DNA of 7,734 nucleotides, from assembly GCA_013696835.1 (NCBI GenBank), contig JACCXV010000193.1:1-7734 (forward strand), written 5' to 3'. The stretch's first letter is position 1, and the number at the start of each line of letters is the position of its first letter. Position numbers and translations under genes: made by a program. Under the pieces are notes generated by a model. That model had not been told where the DNA came from, did no database searches, and worked only from the letters and a program-made list of their open reading frames with translations. The DNA is from Gemmatimonadota bacterium (GTDB taxonomy: Bacteria; Gemmatimonadota; Gemmatimonadetes; JACCXV01). Positions 1 to 6,919 of the stretch are shown here, in pieces.

Positions 1-103
1 CAGCCGCACAGCGCTGCCACCGCGAACGCCAGCGCCAGGCGGTTGCGGGCGCGGCTGCCGCGGGCGCAGCCGCGAGGCCGCAGCCGCGAGGGAGGACCTG
101 ACG
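1..103. other. Left-edge stretch with no assignable gene; short tandem duplication
   Basis: This is the sequence beyond the sigma factor stop. It holds a GC-rich 13-nt duplication (cgcagccgcgagg at 65-77 and 79-91, period 14). In one minus-strand frame, positions 44-3 would read N-R-L-A-L-A-F-A-V-A-A-L-C-G, like the hydrophobic core of a signal peptide. That could be the beginning of a downstream secreted protein cut by the window edge. No ATG or GTG with a ribosome binding site precedes it in that frame, so I do not call a gene. I see no convincing terminator for the sigma factor gene. Confidence 0.2.
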
Positions 104-1387
104 TCAGCTGAGAAAGCTCTGCAGCGCGCGGGCGCGGCTCACATGGCGCAGTCGGGACAGGGCCTTCTCCTTGATCTGTCGCACGCGCTCGCGGGTGATG
201 CCGAGCACGGAGCCGATCTCCTCGAGCGTCATCGCCTCCTGGTTGTCGAGCCCGTAATAGAGCTTGAGGATCTTGGCCTCGCGCGGCTTGAGGGTGTCGA
301 GCGATTCCTGGATCGCCTCCCCCAGGGCGCGCTCGAAAGCGCTGTCGTCGGGGCTGGGGTTGTACTCGTCCGGCAGGTAGTCGAGGAGCTTGTTGTCCTC
401 GCCGGGCGTGAGCGGGGCGTCCAGCGACAGGTGCGACTGCGAGATGGACATGGTCTTGCGCACCTCCTCCAGGGAGATGTCCATCCCGTCGGCGATCTCC
501 TCCACCGTCGGCTCGCGGCCGAGCTCCTGCAGCAGCGAATTGGACTTCTTGCCGATGCGGTGCAGCGTGCCCGCCCGGTTCAGGGGGACGCGCACGATCC
601 TGGACTGCTCGGCGAGCGCCTGCAGGATCGCCTGACGGATCCACCACACGGCGTAGGAGATGAACTTGATGCCCTTCGTCTCGTCGAACTTGTGGGCCGC
701 GCGGATGAGGCCGAGGTTCCCCTCGTTGATCAGGTCGGCGAGCGAGACGCCCTGGTTCTGGTACTTCTTCGCGACGGAGACGACGAAGCGCAGGTTGGAT
801 CGGCACAGCTTCTCCAGCGCGGCCTGATCGCCCTTCTTGATACGCTTTGCGAGCTCCACCTCGTCCTCGCGGGTGATCAGCGGATACTGGCTGATCTCCT
901 TGAGGTACTGGTCGAGGGAGCCCTCGTCGAAGTGCGACTTCTTGGCCTTGTTGAGCTCGAGCGACGCGCGACTGCGCGGAGGACGCGGCGTGCGCTTGGT
1001 CGCGATCGCGGCCGCCGCCGGCGTCAGCGTGATGCCGGTCGTGCGGGGGGAGGGTCCGCCGGGAGTGGACGCGGCGCCGGACGGCGGGCCCTTGTGGTTC
1101 CCCGTCTTGGCGGCCCCGCCCGCGCGTGACGCGACAGCCTGGCTCTTCGTCGCCGCGACAGCCGGAGTCTTCGTCCCCTTCGCCTCCGGCGCACGAACCT
1201 TGACGGCGGCGTTCGGCGTCGCCGACCTGGCGCTCTTGCGCGGGGTCGTTGCCGCCCTGGGGACCTCGGCACCCTTCCGCTCGCCGGCCTTCTCCTGCCC
1301 GTTGCCGCGCTCCGGCGAGGGCTTCGCCGAAGCTCTCTTCTCCGCCCGTGGCCCGTTCGTCCTGCTCTTCGATGCCCGTTCGGTCAC
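104..1387 (-). CDS. RNA polymerase sigma-70 family factor, probable primary sigma factor, with long basic N-terminal extension
   Basis: Directs RNA polymerase core to -10/-35 promoters. 427 residues from GTG 1387. Region 1.2 is at about 157-190 (DQYLKEISQYPLITREDE). Region 2 is at about 198-265, with NLRFVVSVAKKYQNQG, DLINEGNLGLIRA and the -10 recognition helix around YAVWWIRQAI. Region 3 is at about 275-350. Region 4 is at about 355-415, with the helix-turn-helix EEIGSVLGITRERVRQIKEKAL. There is no acidic region 1.1 and no insert between 1.2 and 2.1, as in FCB-group primary sigmas. Residues 1-140 are instead Ala/Pro/Ser/Lys/Arg-rich, with 29 K/R against 7 E and no D, and probably disordered. 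GTG 1387 was chosen because AGGAAG lies 9 nt upstream (1397-1402), the start overlaps the signal peptidase stop as GTGA, and I see no in-frame ATG or GTG before region 1.2. The open frame extends further upstream to 1591, but only by overlapping signal peptidase. The neighbourhood lacks the usual dnaG/rpsU partners, so a group 2 role is possible. Confidence 0.93.
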   Translation of the reverse strand: MTERASKSRTNGPRAEKRASAKPSPERGNGQEKAGERKGAEVPRAATTPRKSARSATPNAAVKVRAPEAKGTKTPAVAATKSQAVASRAGGAAKTGNHKGPPSGAASTPGGPSPRTTGITLTPAAAAIATKRTPRPPRSRASLELNKAKKSHFDEGSLDQYLKEISQYPLITREDEVELAKRIKKGDQAALEKLCRSNLRFVVSVAKKYQNQGVSLADLINEGNLGLIRAAHKFDETKGIKFISYAVWWIRQAILQALAEQSRIVRVPLNRAGTLHRIGKKSNSLLQELGREPTVEEIADGMDISLEEVRKTMSISQSHLSLDAPLTPGEDNKLLDYLPDEYNPSPDDSAFERALGEAIQESLDTLKPREAKILKLYYGLDNQEAMTLEEIGSVLGITRERVRQIKEKALSRLRHVSRARALQSFLS

Positions 1388-2178
1388 TTGATCACGCTTC
1401 CTATTCTCTTGTAGCGGATGTCCTCGAACTCGGGGATCAGCTCGTCCGACCGCTTCGAGAAGTAGACGACCAGCGGCTTGCCCTTGATCAGGTCGGCGTC
1501 GACGAAGCCCCAGTACCTGCTGTCCGCCGAGTTGTCGCGGTTGTCGCCGAGCACGAAGTACTTCCCGGGAGGCACCACGATGGGCCCCCATGTGTCGCGC
1601 GTCGCGCGGTAGGCCGAGGGATCGTACCCGGCGGAGAGATAGTTGCGCTGCCAGTCGAAATGCGGGTCGTAGTCGGGGTCCAGCGCACCGGGCAACTGCC
1701 TCGCATACGGCTCCGACAGCGGCTCGCCGTTCACGTACATCCGCTTCTGCACCATCTGCACCGTGTCTCCGGGCGCCCCGATCACCCGTTTCACATAGTC
1801 GGGATCCGTGTCGTACTCGTCGTACGGGTCAGGGTACTCGAAGACGACCACGTCCTGTCTGCGGACGTGCTCGAACGCCGGAAGCCGGTAGGGCGTTCCG
1901 GGGATCTGAGCGCCGTACACGGCCTTGTTCACGAGCAGGAAGTCCCCGATCAGCAGCGTCTCCTCCATCGACCCCGTCGGGATCTTGAAGGCCTGGATCA
2001 GGAAGGTCCGGATGACCAGGAACAGGAGAAACGCGAAGCCCACGGACTTCGCCCATTCCCACAGGCTTTGGGCGAACGCCGACGCCCCGCCGCCGGCGGG
2101 GCGCACGTCCTCCGGATCGGGCAACGCAGGCGCGGGCCGGTGCTGCTCCGGCGTCGCGTCGGTCTCGGGAGCGCTCAT
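1384..2178 (-). CDS. lepB: Signal peptidase I
   Basis: Membrane-bound serine protease that removes signal peptides from exported proteins. 264 residues from ATG 2178. A Pro/Glu/Asp-rich cytoplasmic N-terminus is followed by one membrane segment at about 45-63 (SVGFAFLLFLVIRTFLIQAF). Box B has the catalytic serine (IPTGSMEETLLIGD, S70). Box D has the general-base lysine (DYVKRVIGAPGDTV, K130). Box E is GDNRDNSADSRYWG at about 211-224. An Asp/Tyr-rich insert at about 165-195 lies between the catalytic lysine and box E. All catalytic elements are present. The start is uncertain: an in-frame GTG at 2262, 1 nt after the aldehyde dehydrogenase stop, would give 292 residues. Neither start has a well-spaced Shine-Dalgarno; GGGGAGAGGAAG lies about 20 nt before ATG 2178. 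Same strand as the aldehyde dehydrogenase upstream; its stop overlaps the sigma factor start by 4 nt. Confidence 0.95.
   Translation of the reverse strand: MSAPETDATPEQHRPAPALPDPEDVRPAGGGASAFAQSLWEWAKSVGFAFLLFLVIRTFLIQAFKIPTGSMEETLLIGDFLLVNKAVYGAQIPGTPYRLPAFEHVRRQDVVVFEYPDPYDEYDTDPDYVKRVIGAPGDTVQMVQKRMYVNGEPLSEPYARQLPGALDPDYDPHFDWQRNYLSAGYDPSAYRATRDTWGPIVVPPGKYFVLGDNRDNSADSRYWGFVDADLIKGKPLVVYFSKRSDELIPEFEDIRYKRIGSVIK
1397..1402 (-). promoter_or_regulatory. Ribosome binding site fixing the sigma factor start
   Basis: AGGAAG on the minus strand, 9 nt before the GTG at 1387. It lies inside the last codons of signal peptidase. Together with the GTGA overlap it supports the short start, and it suggests that sigma factor translation is coupled to that of signal peptidase. 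Confidence 0.7.
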
Positions 2179-2263
2179 GGGTGGGGACTCGTGGGATGCT
2201 TCCTCTCCCCGGTACCCTCCACGCGGATGACCGTTCCGGACGTCGCCCGGACCCCCCGGCACC

Positions 2264-3877
2264 TCACTCGTGGGTGTCGATCTGGGCCTTCTGCAGCCGG
2301 CCGCTGTAGTCCACGTACACGGTCTTCTCCTCGGAGAAGAAGGTGTACGGCGCCCATCCGCCTTCCCGGTGGCCGTTGCCGGTGTTCTTCACGCCGCCGA
2401 ACGGCAGGTGCGCCTCGGCCCCGATGGTCGGGCTGTTGACGTACGTGATCCCCGCCTCGATCCGCTCCATCGCCTCGAATGCCCTCGCCACGTCGCGCGT
2501 GTAGACCGAGGACGAGAGCCCATACTGGGTGTCGTTCAGGACCTGGACCCCTTCCTCGAAGTCACGCACCCGGATGACGGAGAGTACGGGGCCGAAGATC
2601 TCCTCCTGCTCGACGCGCATGCCGGGTCGCACGCCCGCCAGGATCGTGGGCGGGTAGAACCATCCGCCGGCGAGATCCGGAGCATCGGGCAGCTCCCCCC
2701 CGAGCCGCAGCTCCGCCCCCTCCTCCCGCCCGACGGCGACGTAGCCGTGGATGGAGTGCCGCTGCTTCTCGTTGATGATCGGACCTACCTGGCTGCGGGG
2801 GTCCAGCCCGTCGCCCAACCGCAGGGCGGCGGCCCGCCGCTCCAGCTCGGCGAGGAACCCGTCGTGGATGCCGTCCTGCAGCAGCAGGCGGCTCGTGGCC
2901 GTGCAGCGCTGCCCCGTGGTCCCGAAGGCGCCCCACAGTACGCCCTCGAGGGCGAGCTCCAGATCGGCATCGTCCAGCACGAGCTGGCCGTTCTTCCCAC
3001 CCAGCTCCAGCGACACGCCCTTGAGCTGCCGCCCGGCCCGCGCGCCGATCTCGCGCCCGACGCCGGTGGAGCCCGTGAAGGAGATGACGTCGATCCCCGG
3101 ACTCTCGACGAGCGGCTGCCCGGCCTCCTCGCCGTATCCGAACACCAGGTTCACGGCCTCGGGGTGCACGCCGGCCTCCAGCAGGATCTCGCAGAACACC
3201 GCGGCGGTCTCCGGCGTCTCCTCCGCCGGCTTCCAGACGACGGCGTTCCCGCAGAGCAGCGCCGGGTAGATCTTCCAGGACGGCACCGCCAGCGGGAAGT
3301 TCCACGGCGTTACGATGGCCGCCACCCCTACCGGCCGGCGGAACGCCATCGCCCACTTGCGGGGCAGTTCCGAGGGCACGGTGTTGCTGAAGAGTCGCCG
3401 CCCCTCCGTGGCCGCGTAGTAGGCCGTGTCGATGGCCTCCTGAACGTCCCCCCGGGTCTCCGCCAGCACCTTTCCCATCTCCCGCGTCATGCGCTCGGCG
3501 ATCTCGTCCTTGCGCGCGGTTAGCAGATCGCCCGAGCGGCGCAGGATCTCACCCCGCTTTGGTGCAGGCACATTGCGCCAGGACTCGAACCCCCGGCGTG
3601 CGCTTGCCACGGCGAGCTCCACGTCCGCCGCCGTCGAACGCGGGAAGACACCCAGCACCTCGTCCCAGCGCGCGGGATTGCGGTTCTCGAACGTCGGCCC
3701 ATCGGCCACATCCACCCAACGGCCGCCGATGAGGTTTCGGAAGGCAGGGACCCCGGCCCGCGAAGGGCCGTTGTCGCGGACCTGGCCTTCCGCGCCGGGG
3801 CGGCTCTGCGAATCGATGCCGCGGGTGTCGGAGTCGCCGGAGTGCGCCACGGCCGGGCCTTGGAGGGAAGTCGTCAT
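2264..3877 (-). CDS. NAD(P)+-dependent aldehyde dehydrogenase (ALDH superfamily)
   Basis: Oxidises an aldehyde to the carboxylate in the cytoplasm; the substrate cannot be fixed from sequence alone. 537 residues. The ALDH fold starts near residue 47 (NLIGGRWVD). Oxyanion-hole Asn is N193 (TPWNFP) and cofactor Lys is K216 (WKPAEETPE). The Rossmann glycine motif is FTGSTGVG (267-274). General base is E291 in LELGGKN, and the nucleophile is C325 in GQRC. EEIFGPV is at 425-431 and PFGGVKNTGNG near the C-terminus at about 492-502. The full catalytic set is present. The first 45 residues are polar, low-complexity and outside the family core. ATG 3877 was taken because I see no ATG or GTG codon between it and the conserved domain; AAGGGG lies 13 nt upstream. 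Semialdehyde dehydrogenase-type substrates (succinate or 2-oxoglutarate semialdehyde) are possible but not shown. First gene after the promoter at 3979-4008. Confidence 0.95.
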   Translation of the reverse strand: MTTSLQGPAVAHSGDSDTRGIDSQSRPGAEGQVRDNGPSRAGVPAFRNLIGGRWVDVADGPTFENRNPARWDEVLGVFPRSTAADVELAVASARRGFESWRNVPAPKRGEILRRSGDLLTARKDEIAERMTREMGKVLAETRGDVQEAIDTAYYAATEGRRLFSNTVPSELPRKWAMAFRRPVGVAAIVTPWNFPLAVPSWKIYPALLCGNAVVWKPAEETPETAAVFCEILLEAGVHPEAVNLVFGYGEEAGQPLVESPGIDVISFTGSTGVGREIGARAGRQLKGVSLELGGKNGQLVLDDADLELALEGVLWGAFGTTGQRCTATSRLLLQDGIHDGFLAELERRAAALRLGDGLDPRSQVGPIINEKQRHSIHGYVAVGREEGAELRLGGELPDAPDLAGGWFYPPTILAGVRPGMRVEQEEIFGPVLSVIRVRDFEEGVQVLNDTQYGLSSSVYTRDVARAFEAMERIEAGITYVNSPTIGAEAHLPFGGVKNTGNGHREGGWAPYTFFSEEKTVYVDYSGRLQKAQIDTHE

Positions 3878-3932
3878 GGTCGGCTCGCGGCCCCTTCAGC
3901 CGGGTCGAATCGCGCGTGCAGGCACATCTACG

Positions 3933-3957
3933 GGGGATCGGGGCTCGAACGATCGCC
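3933..3957 (-). repeat. Inverted repeat (hairpin) in the aldehyde dehydrogenase leader
   Basis: Plus-strand arms ggggatcg (3933-3940) and cgatcgcc (3950-3957) pair with one mismatch around a 9-nt loop. It lies just downstream of the predicted transcription start. It could be an mRNA leader hairpin or a protein-binding site. No T-run follows, so it is not a terminator. Confidence 0.35.
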
Positions 3958-3978
3958 GCTTGGACGCAGGGAACCTGT

Positions 3979-4008
3979 AAGATAAAGGGCGAAGGGCTTA
4001 TACGTCAA
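3979..4008 (-). promoter_or_regulatory. Candidate sigma-70-type promoter for aldehyde dehydrogenase-lepB-sigma factor
   Basis: On the minus strand, TTGACG (4003-4008, five of six matches to TTGACA) is followed after 18 nt by TATCTT (3979-3984, four of six to TATAAT). Transcription would begin near 3972, leaving a leader of about 95 nt. An alternative -10 is TATAAG (3997-4002), but it lacks a good -35. This AT-rich patch stands out in a very GC-rich neighbourhood and lies upstream of a same-strand three-gene set. Confidence 0.5.
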
Positions 4009-4059
4009 GATCGGGTCGTGCGTTCCCGGGCCGCGCCCCAGACCTCCAGCCCGCTGTCC

Positions 4060-4623
4060 TCAGCCGGTCCGTCGCGCTCCACGGCGCTCTTCGCGGACCC
4101 GACGGCGCTCGCCGGCACGCTCGTGCCGAGCCCGCTCCTCATCCGTCTCGAGGAGCAGCTGGGGCACCCGCGCGGGCCGGCCCTCGTCGATCGCGACCAT
4201 CGTGATGTAGCACGAGTTCGTATGCCGGACCTCGCGCGTGACCAGGTCCTCGGCCTCGACCCGCACGCCGATCTCCATCGACGTGCGTCCCACGTAATTC
4301 ACCCGCGCATGGAGCGTGACGATGTCACCCACCTCGATGGGGGAGCGGAAGTCCACCTCGTCGAACGAAGCCGTCACCGTAGGCCGCCCCGCGTGGCGTG
4401 AGGCTACCACGTAGGCGATCTGATCCGCGAGCATGAGGATGTATCCTCCGTGCACCGTGCCGTGCAGGTTCACCCACTGCGGCACCATCAGCTGCGTCAT
4501 GGTGGCTTCCGAGTAGGAGACCGGGTGCGCGCTGGCCCCGCCCGCCGTGGTGCGGGGCGCGGCGCGGGCCGCGTCGCCAGGTCCCCCAGGTCGCGCGGCT
4601 GCGGCCTTGCGGGGGCGTCTCAC
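4060..4623 (-). CDS. Acyl-CoA thioesterase, hotdog fold (YciA/BACH-like)
   Basis: Hydrolyses acyl-CoA to free acid and CoA in the cytoplasm; chain-length preference is not visible. 187 residues. The hotdog domain is at about 36-150. It holds the family signature from TMTQLMVPQWVNLHGTVHGG to the helix ILMLADQIAYVVASRHAG, with candidate active-site N52 and D67. ASFDEVDFRSPIEVGDIVTL (85-104) follows, then the strands YVGRTSMEIGVRVEAED. The C-terminus (about 160-187) is a charged Arg/Glu-rich tail, as seen in related proteins. Residues 1-35 are Ala/Arg/Pro-rich and atypical. GTG 4623 was chosen because GGGAGG lies about 10 nt upstream and the start overlaps the regulator stop as GTGA. ATG 4500 would cut off the start of the conserved domain. 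The overlap indicates co-translation with the response regulator. Confidence 0.92.
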   Translation of the reverse strand: MRRPRKAAAARPGGPGDAARAAPRTTAGGASAHPVSYSEATMTQLMVPQWVNLHGTVHGGYILMLADQIAYVVASRHAGRPTVTASFDEVDFRSPIEVGDIVTLHARVNYVGRTSMEIGVRVEAEDLVTREVRHTNSCYITMVAIDEGRPARVPQLLLETDEERARHERAGERRRVREERRGARRTG

Positions 4624-6020
4624 GAGGCGCGGTCCTCCCTTCGCAGCCCGTACTTCTCGATCTTCTTGTAGAGGTTCGAGCGCGGCATGTCCAGCTTGCG
4701 CGCGGTCTCGCTCACGTTCCAGTCGTTCTCCTCGAGCTTGCGCAGGATGAACGTGCGCTCGGCGGCCTCCTTGTATTCCTGGAACGTGCTCCCCGACGGC
4801 GTCCCCGCTCCGCCCGACGCGCCACGCGCCGGCTCGATCTCGAGCACCTCCGCGAGGGTGATCGTCTGGCCCTCGCTGAGGATCGCCAGCCGCTCGACTG
4901 CGTTCTTGAGCTCGCGCACGTTACCCGGCCACGCCCTGCGCTCGAGGAGCGCGAGCCCTTCGGGGCTCAGCGACTTCACCGGCTGGTTGTTTTCCTGTGC
5001 GTAGAGCGCGAGGAAGTGGGCGGCCAGCAGCGGGATGTCCTCGACGCGGTCGCGAAGCGAGGGCACATGCAGCGGCACGACGTTGAGCCGGTAGTACAGA
5101 TCCTCCCGGAAGGCGCCCGCGCCGATCTCCTCCTCCAGGTTCTTGTTCGTGGCGGCGAGCACCCGTACGTCCACGGTGATGAGATCGTTCCCGCCCACCC
5201 GCTCGATCACGCCTTCCTGCAGCGCGCGGAGCACCTTGGCCTGCGCCGACGCGCTCATGTCGCCGATCTCGTCCAGGAACAGCGTGCCGCCGTGCGCCAG
5301 CTCGAACTTTCCCTTCCGCTGGGCGTGCGCGCCGGTGAAGGAGCCCCGCTCGTGGCCGAAGAGCTCGGACTCGATGAGCTCCTGCGGGATGGCGGCGCAG
5401 TTCACCTCTACGAACGGACCTCGCCGGCGCTCGCTCATGCGGTGGATCGCGCGCGCGAGCACCTCCTTGCCCGTGCCGCTCTCCCCCGTCAGCAGGACGG
5501 AGGCCCGGGTCGGGGCGACCTTACCGACTCGCTCCAGAACCTCCTTCAGGGCGGCGCTGCTCCCCACGATGGATTCCGAGCGGGAACGGCTCTTGAGCTG
5601 CCGGTTCTCGTGGACGAGCCGTCTGGCGCGGAGAGCGTTGCCGACCGTGGTCAGCACGCGGTCGCGGTCCGGCGGCTTCTCGAGGAAGTCGTAGGCGCCG
5701 CGCTTCACCGCGTCCACGGCCGACGCCACGTTGGCATGGCCGGAGACCATCACGACCATCGCGTCGGGGTCGAGCACGCGCAGGCGCGCGAGCGCTTCCA
5801 TGCCGTCCATGCGCGGCATCTTGACGTCGAGCAGCACGACGTCGGGGGGATCTTCGAGAAAGCGCGCGAGCGCCTCGTCGGCGTTCGCCGCGGTGCGGAC
5901 CCGAAATCCCTCGTACTCGAGGAGCTGCTTCAGGGTCTCCCGAATCCCCGCCTCGTCGTCCACGACCAGGACGGATCCTTCGTGCGCGGCGGCGTGCATC
6001 TCTGCCATCTGCCTCGTCAT
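4620..6020 (-). CDS. Sigma-54-dependent response regulator, NtrC family (NtrX/AtoC-like)
   Basis: Phosphorylation-controlled activator that uses ATP hydrolysis to open sigma-54 RNA polymerase promoters. 466 residues. The receiver domain is at about 15-130, with acidic pair D21/D22, phospho-acceptor D65 (LLDVKMPRMDG), S93 and K115. The AAA+ domain is at about 150-385: Walker A GESGTGKE (179-186), the sigma-54 loop reading GSFTGA (226-231) instead of the commoner GAFTGA, Walker B GTLFLDEIGD (245-254), and FREDLYYRLNV near 304-314. A Gly/Ser/Pro linker (400-412) leads to a Fis-type helix-turn-helix at about 435-459 (NVSETARKLDMPRSNLYKKI). All functional residues are present. The start is ambiguous among ATG 6020, 6008 and 5999; none has a well-spaced Shine-Dalgarno, and all keep the receiver domain whole. 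No histidine kinase gene lies beside it in this window. Its stop overlaps the thioesterase start by 4 nt. Confidence 0.95.
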   Translation of the reverse strand: MTRQMAEMHAAAHEGSVLVVDDEAGIRETLKQLLEYEGFRVRTAANADEALARFLEDPPDVVLLDVKMPRMDGMEALARLRVLDPDAMVVMVSGHANVASAVDAVKRGAYDFLEKPPDRDRVLTTVGNALRARRLVHENRQLKSRSRSESIVGSSAALKEVLERVGKVAPTRASVLLTGESGTGKEVLARAIHRMSERRRGPFVEVNCAAIPQELIESELFGHERGSFTGAHAQRKGKFELAHGGTLFLDEIGDMSASAQAKVLRALQEGVIERVGGNDLITVDVRVLAATNKNLEEEIGAGAFREDLYYRLNVVPLHVPSLRDRVEDIPLLAAHFLALYAQENNQPVKSLSPEGLALLERRAWPGNVRELKNAVERLAILSEGQTITLAEVLEIEPARGASGGAGTPSGSTFQEYKEAAERTFILRKLEENDWNVSETARKLDMPRSNLYKKIEKYGLRREDRAS

Positions 6021-6032
6021 GCGCGGTGGAGG

Positions 6033-6060
6033 AAAATCAAACGTCCGGCGCGGCGGCGCC
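6033..6060 (-). terminator. Weak candidate terminator or attenuator after the RNA methyltransferase
   Basis: On the minus strand a 5-bp GC stem with a 4-nt loop (6047-6060) is followed 5 nt later by a T-rich run, TTTGATTTT (6041-6033). The stem is short and the T-run is interrupted and displaced. It may only slow polymerase between the methyltransferase and the regulator. The rest of the 6021-6113 gap shows no clear promoter. Confidence 0.25.
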
Positions 6061-6113
6061 CTAAAATGAGGACGCCGCGTGAAATACGGGAGTCCGGATC
6101 GGCGCGGGCGGTG

Positions 6114-6908
6114 TCAGACGGCACGCCCGCGGCGGGTCAGCTCGTAGAGCGCTACGCTGCCAGAGACGCCCGCGTTGAGAGACTCCACGCCACCGGCCAT
6201 CGGAAGGGCAAGCCGCTCGGCGGCCGCCTCGAGGAGCCTCGCGTCGAGTCCCGCGCCCTCGTTCCCCACCGCGAGCGCGAAGGGGCCGCGCGGTATCCAG
6301 CCGGATTCGAAGAGCGACTCCCCTGCCGGGTCGAGAGCCACCAGCGGCAGCGCGCGCTCCACCATCCAGGCCACGGCGGCATCGAGGGACACCCCCGTCG
6401 CCAGCCGGACGTGGAACAGGCTCCCGGCGCTCGAGCGCACGACTTTGGGATTGAACAGATCCACCGTGCCGGCCAGCGCGATCGCGAGATCTCCGCCCGT
6501 GGCGCGCAGCGTTCGGAGCAGCGTCCCCGCGTTGCCTGGGTCCTGCACGCGGTCGAGCAGCAGGACCGGTCCCCGCGGCGGCCGGTCCGGCAGGAGCGCG
6601 GGCGACGCTTCCACGACCGCGAGTACCCCCTGCTCCTGGCCCACCGTCGAGAGCGTGCGAAAGACACGCTCGTCCGCGACGCTCACGTGCACGTGCCGCA
6701 GCCTCCCCTCGGAGGTCCATCTCTCGATGTCCCCGGAAGCGGACGGAGTGCCGACGATGTCGGTCACGCGCATGGCGCCCGCGAGCGCCTCCTCGATCAC
6801 GCGGACCCCCTCCGCCAGGAAGTGCCCGCGGCTCTCGCGCACCGCTCTGCTGGCCAGGCCGCGCAGGTAGGTCTCCTTGCGCTTGGAGAGGACGGAACTT
6901 TCGGGCAT
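6114..6908 (-). CDS. TrmH/SpoU-family RNA 2'-O-ribose methyltransferase (probable 23S rRNA methyltransferase)
   Basis: Transfers a methyl group from S-adenosylmethionine to a ribose 2'-OH in RNA; the exact nucleotide is not determinable. 264 residues. The N-terminal substrate-binding domain is at about 5-105 (FLAEGVRVIEEAL at 30-42). The SPOUT catalytic domain has motif 1 LLLDRVQDPGNAGTLLRT (116-133), with N126 and R132; NPKVVRSSAGSLFHV (153-167); motif 2 LAVGNEGAGL (212-221), with E217; and motif 3 LPMAGGVESLNAGVSGSVALYEL (235-257). The layout resembles bacterial RlmB/YsgA-like enzymes and Streptomyces TsnR. ATG 6908 was chosen because AGGAAG lies just upstream (6913-6918). The open frame continues upstream, but that part is Arg/Gly-rich and overlaps the divergent control region. 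Divergent from the M48 protease at 7061. Confidence 0.93.
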   Translation of the reverse strand: MPESSVLSKRKETYLRGLASRAVRESRGHFLAEGVRVIEEALAGAMRVTDIVGTPSASGDIERWTSEGRLRHVHVSVADERVFRTLSTVGQEQGVLAVVEASPALLPDRPPRGPVLLLDRVQDPGNAGTLLRTLRATGGDLAIALAGTVDLFNPKVVRSSAGSLFHVRLATGVSLDAAVAWMVERALPLVALDPAGESLFESGWIPRGPFALAVGNEGAGLDARLLEAAAERLALPMAGGVESLNAGVSGSVALYELTRRGRAV

Positions 6909-6919
6909 GCTTCTTCCTA

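Larger units (their letters stand above)
3878..4059. other. Intergenic region: promoter and leader of the aldehyde dehydrogenase-lepB-sigma gene set
   Basis: 182 nt between the thioesterase stop and the aldehyde dehydrogenase start. It holds the promoter-like motif at 3979-4008 and an imperfect hairpin at 3933-3957, both listed separately. The part next to the thioesterase (about 4009-4059) is GC-rich without a T-run. I see no intrinsic terminator there, so read-through from upstream genes is possible. Confidence 0.6.

Noticed and set aside
1388..1591. Upstream extension of the sigma factor frame to 1591
   Set aside because: It lies wholly within lepB in another frame, reads as Arg/Gly-rich shadow sequence, and bypasses the well-placed Shine-Dalgarno and GTG at 1387.
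2751..3269. Plus-strand open frames opposite the aldehyde dehydrogenase
   Set aside because: They are antisense to a fully conserved enzyme, with no ribosome binding site or recognisable motif.
3580..3600. tRNA-like stretch gactcgaacccccggcg, resembling a T-arm read from the other strand
   Set aside because: It lies inside the aldehyde dehydrogenase coding sequence, and I find no matching acceptor stem or anticodon arm around it.
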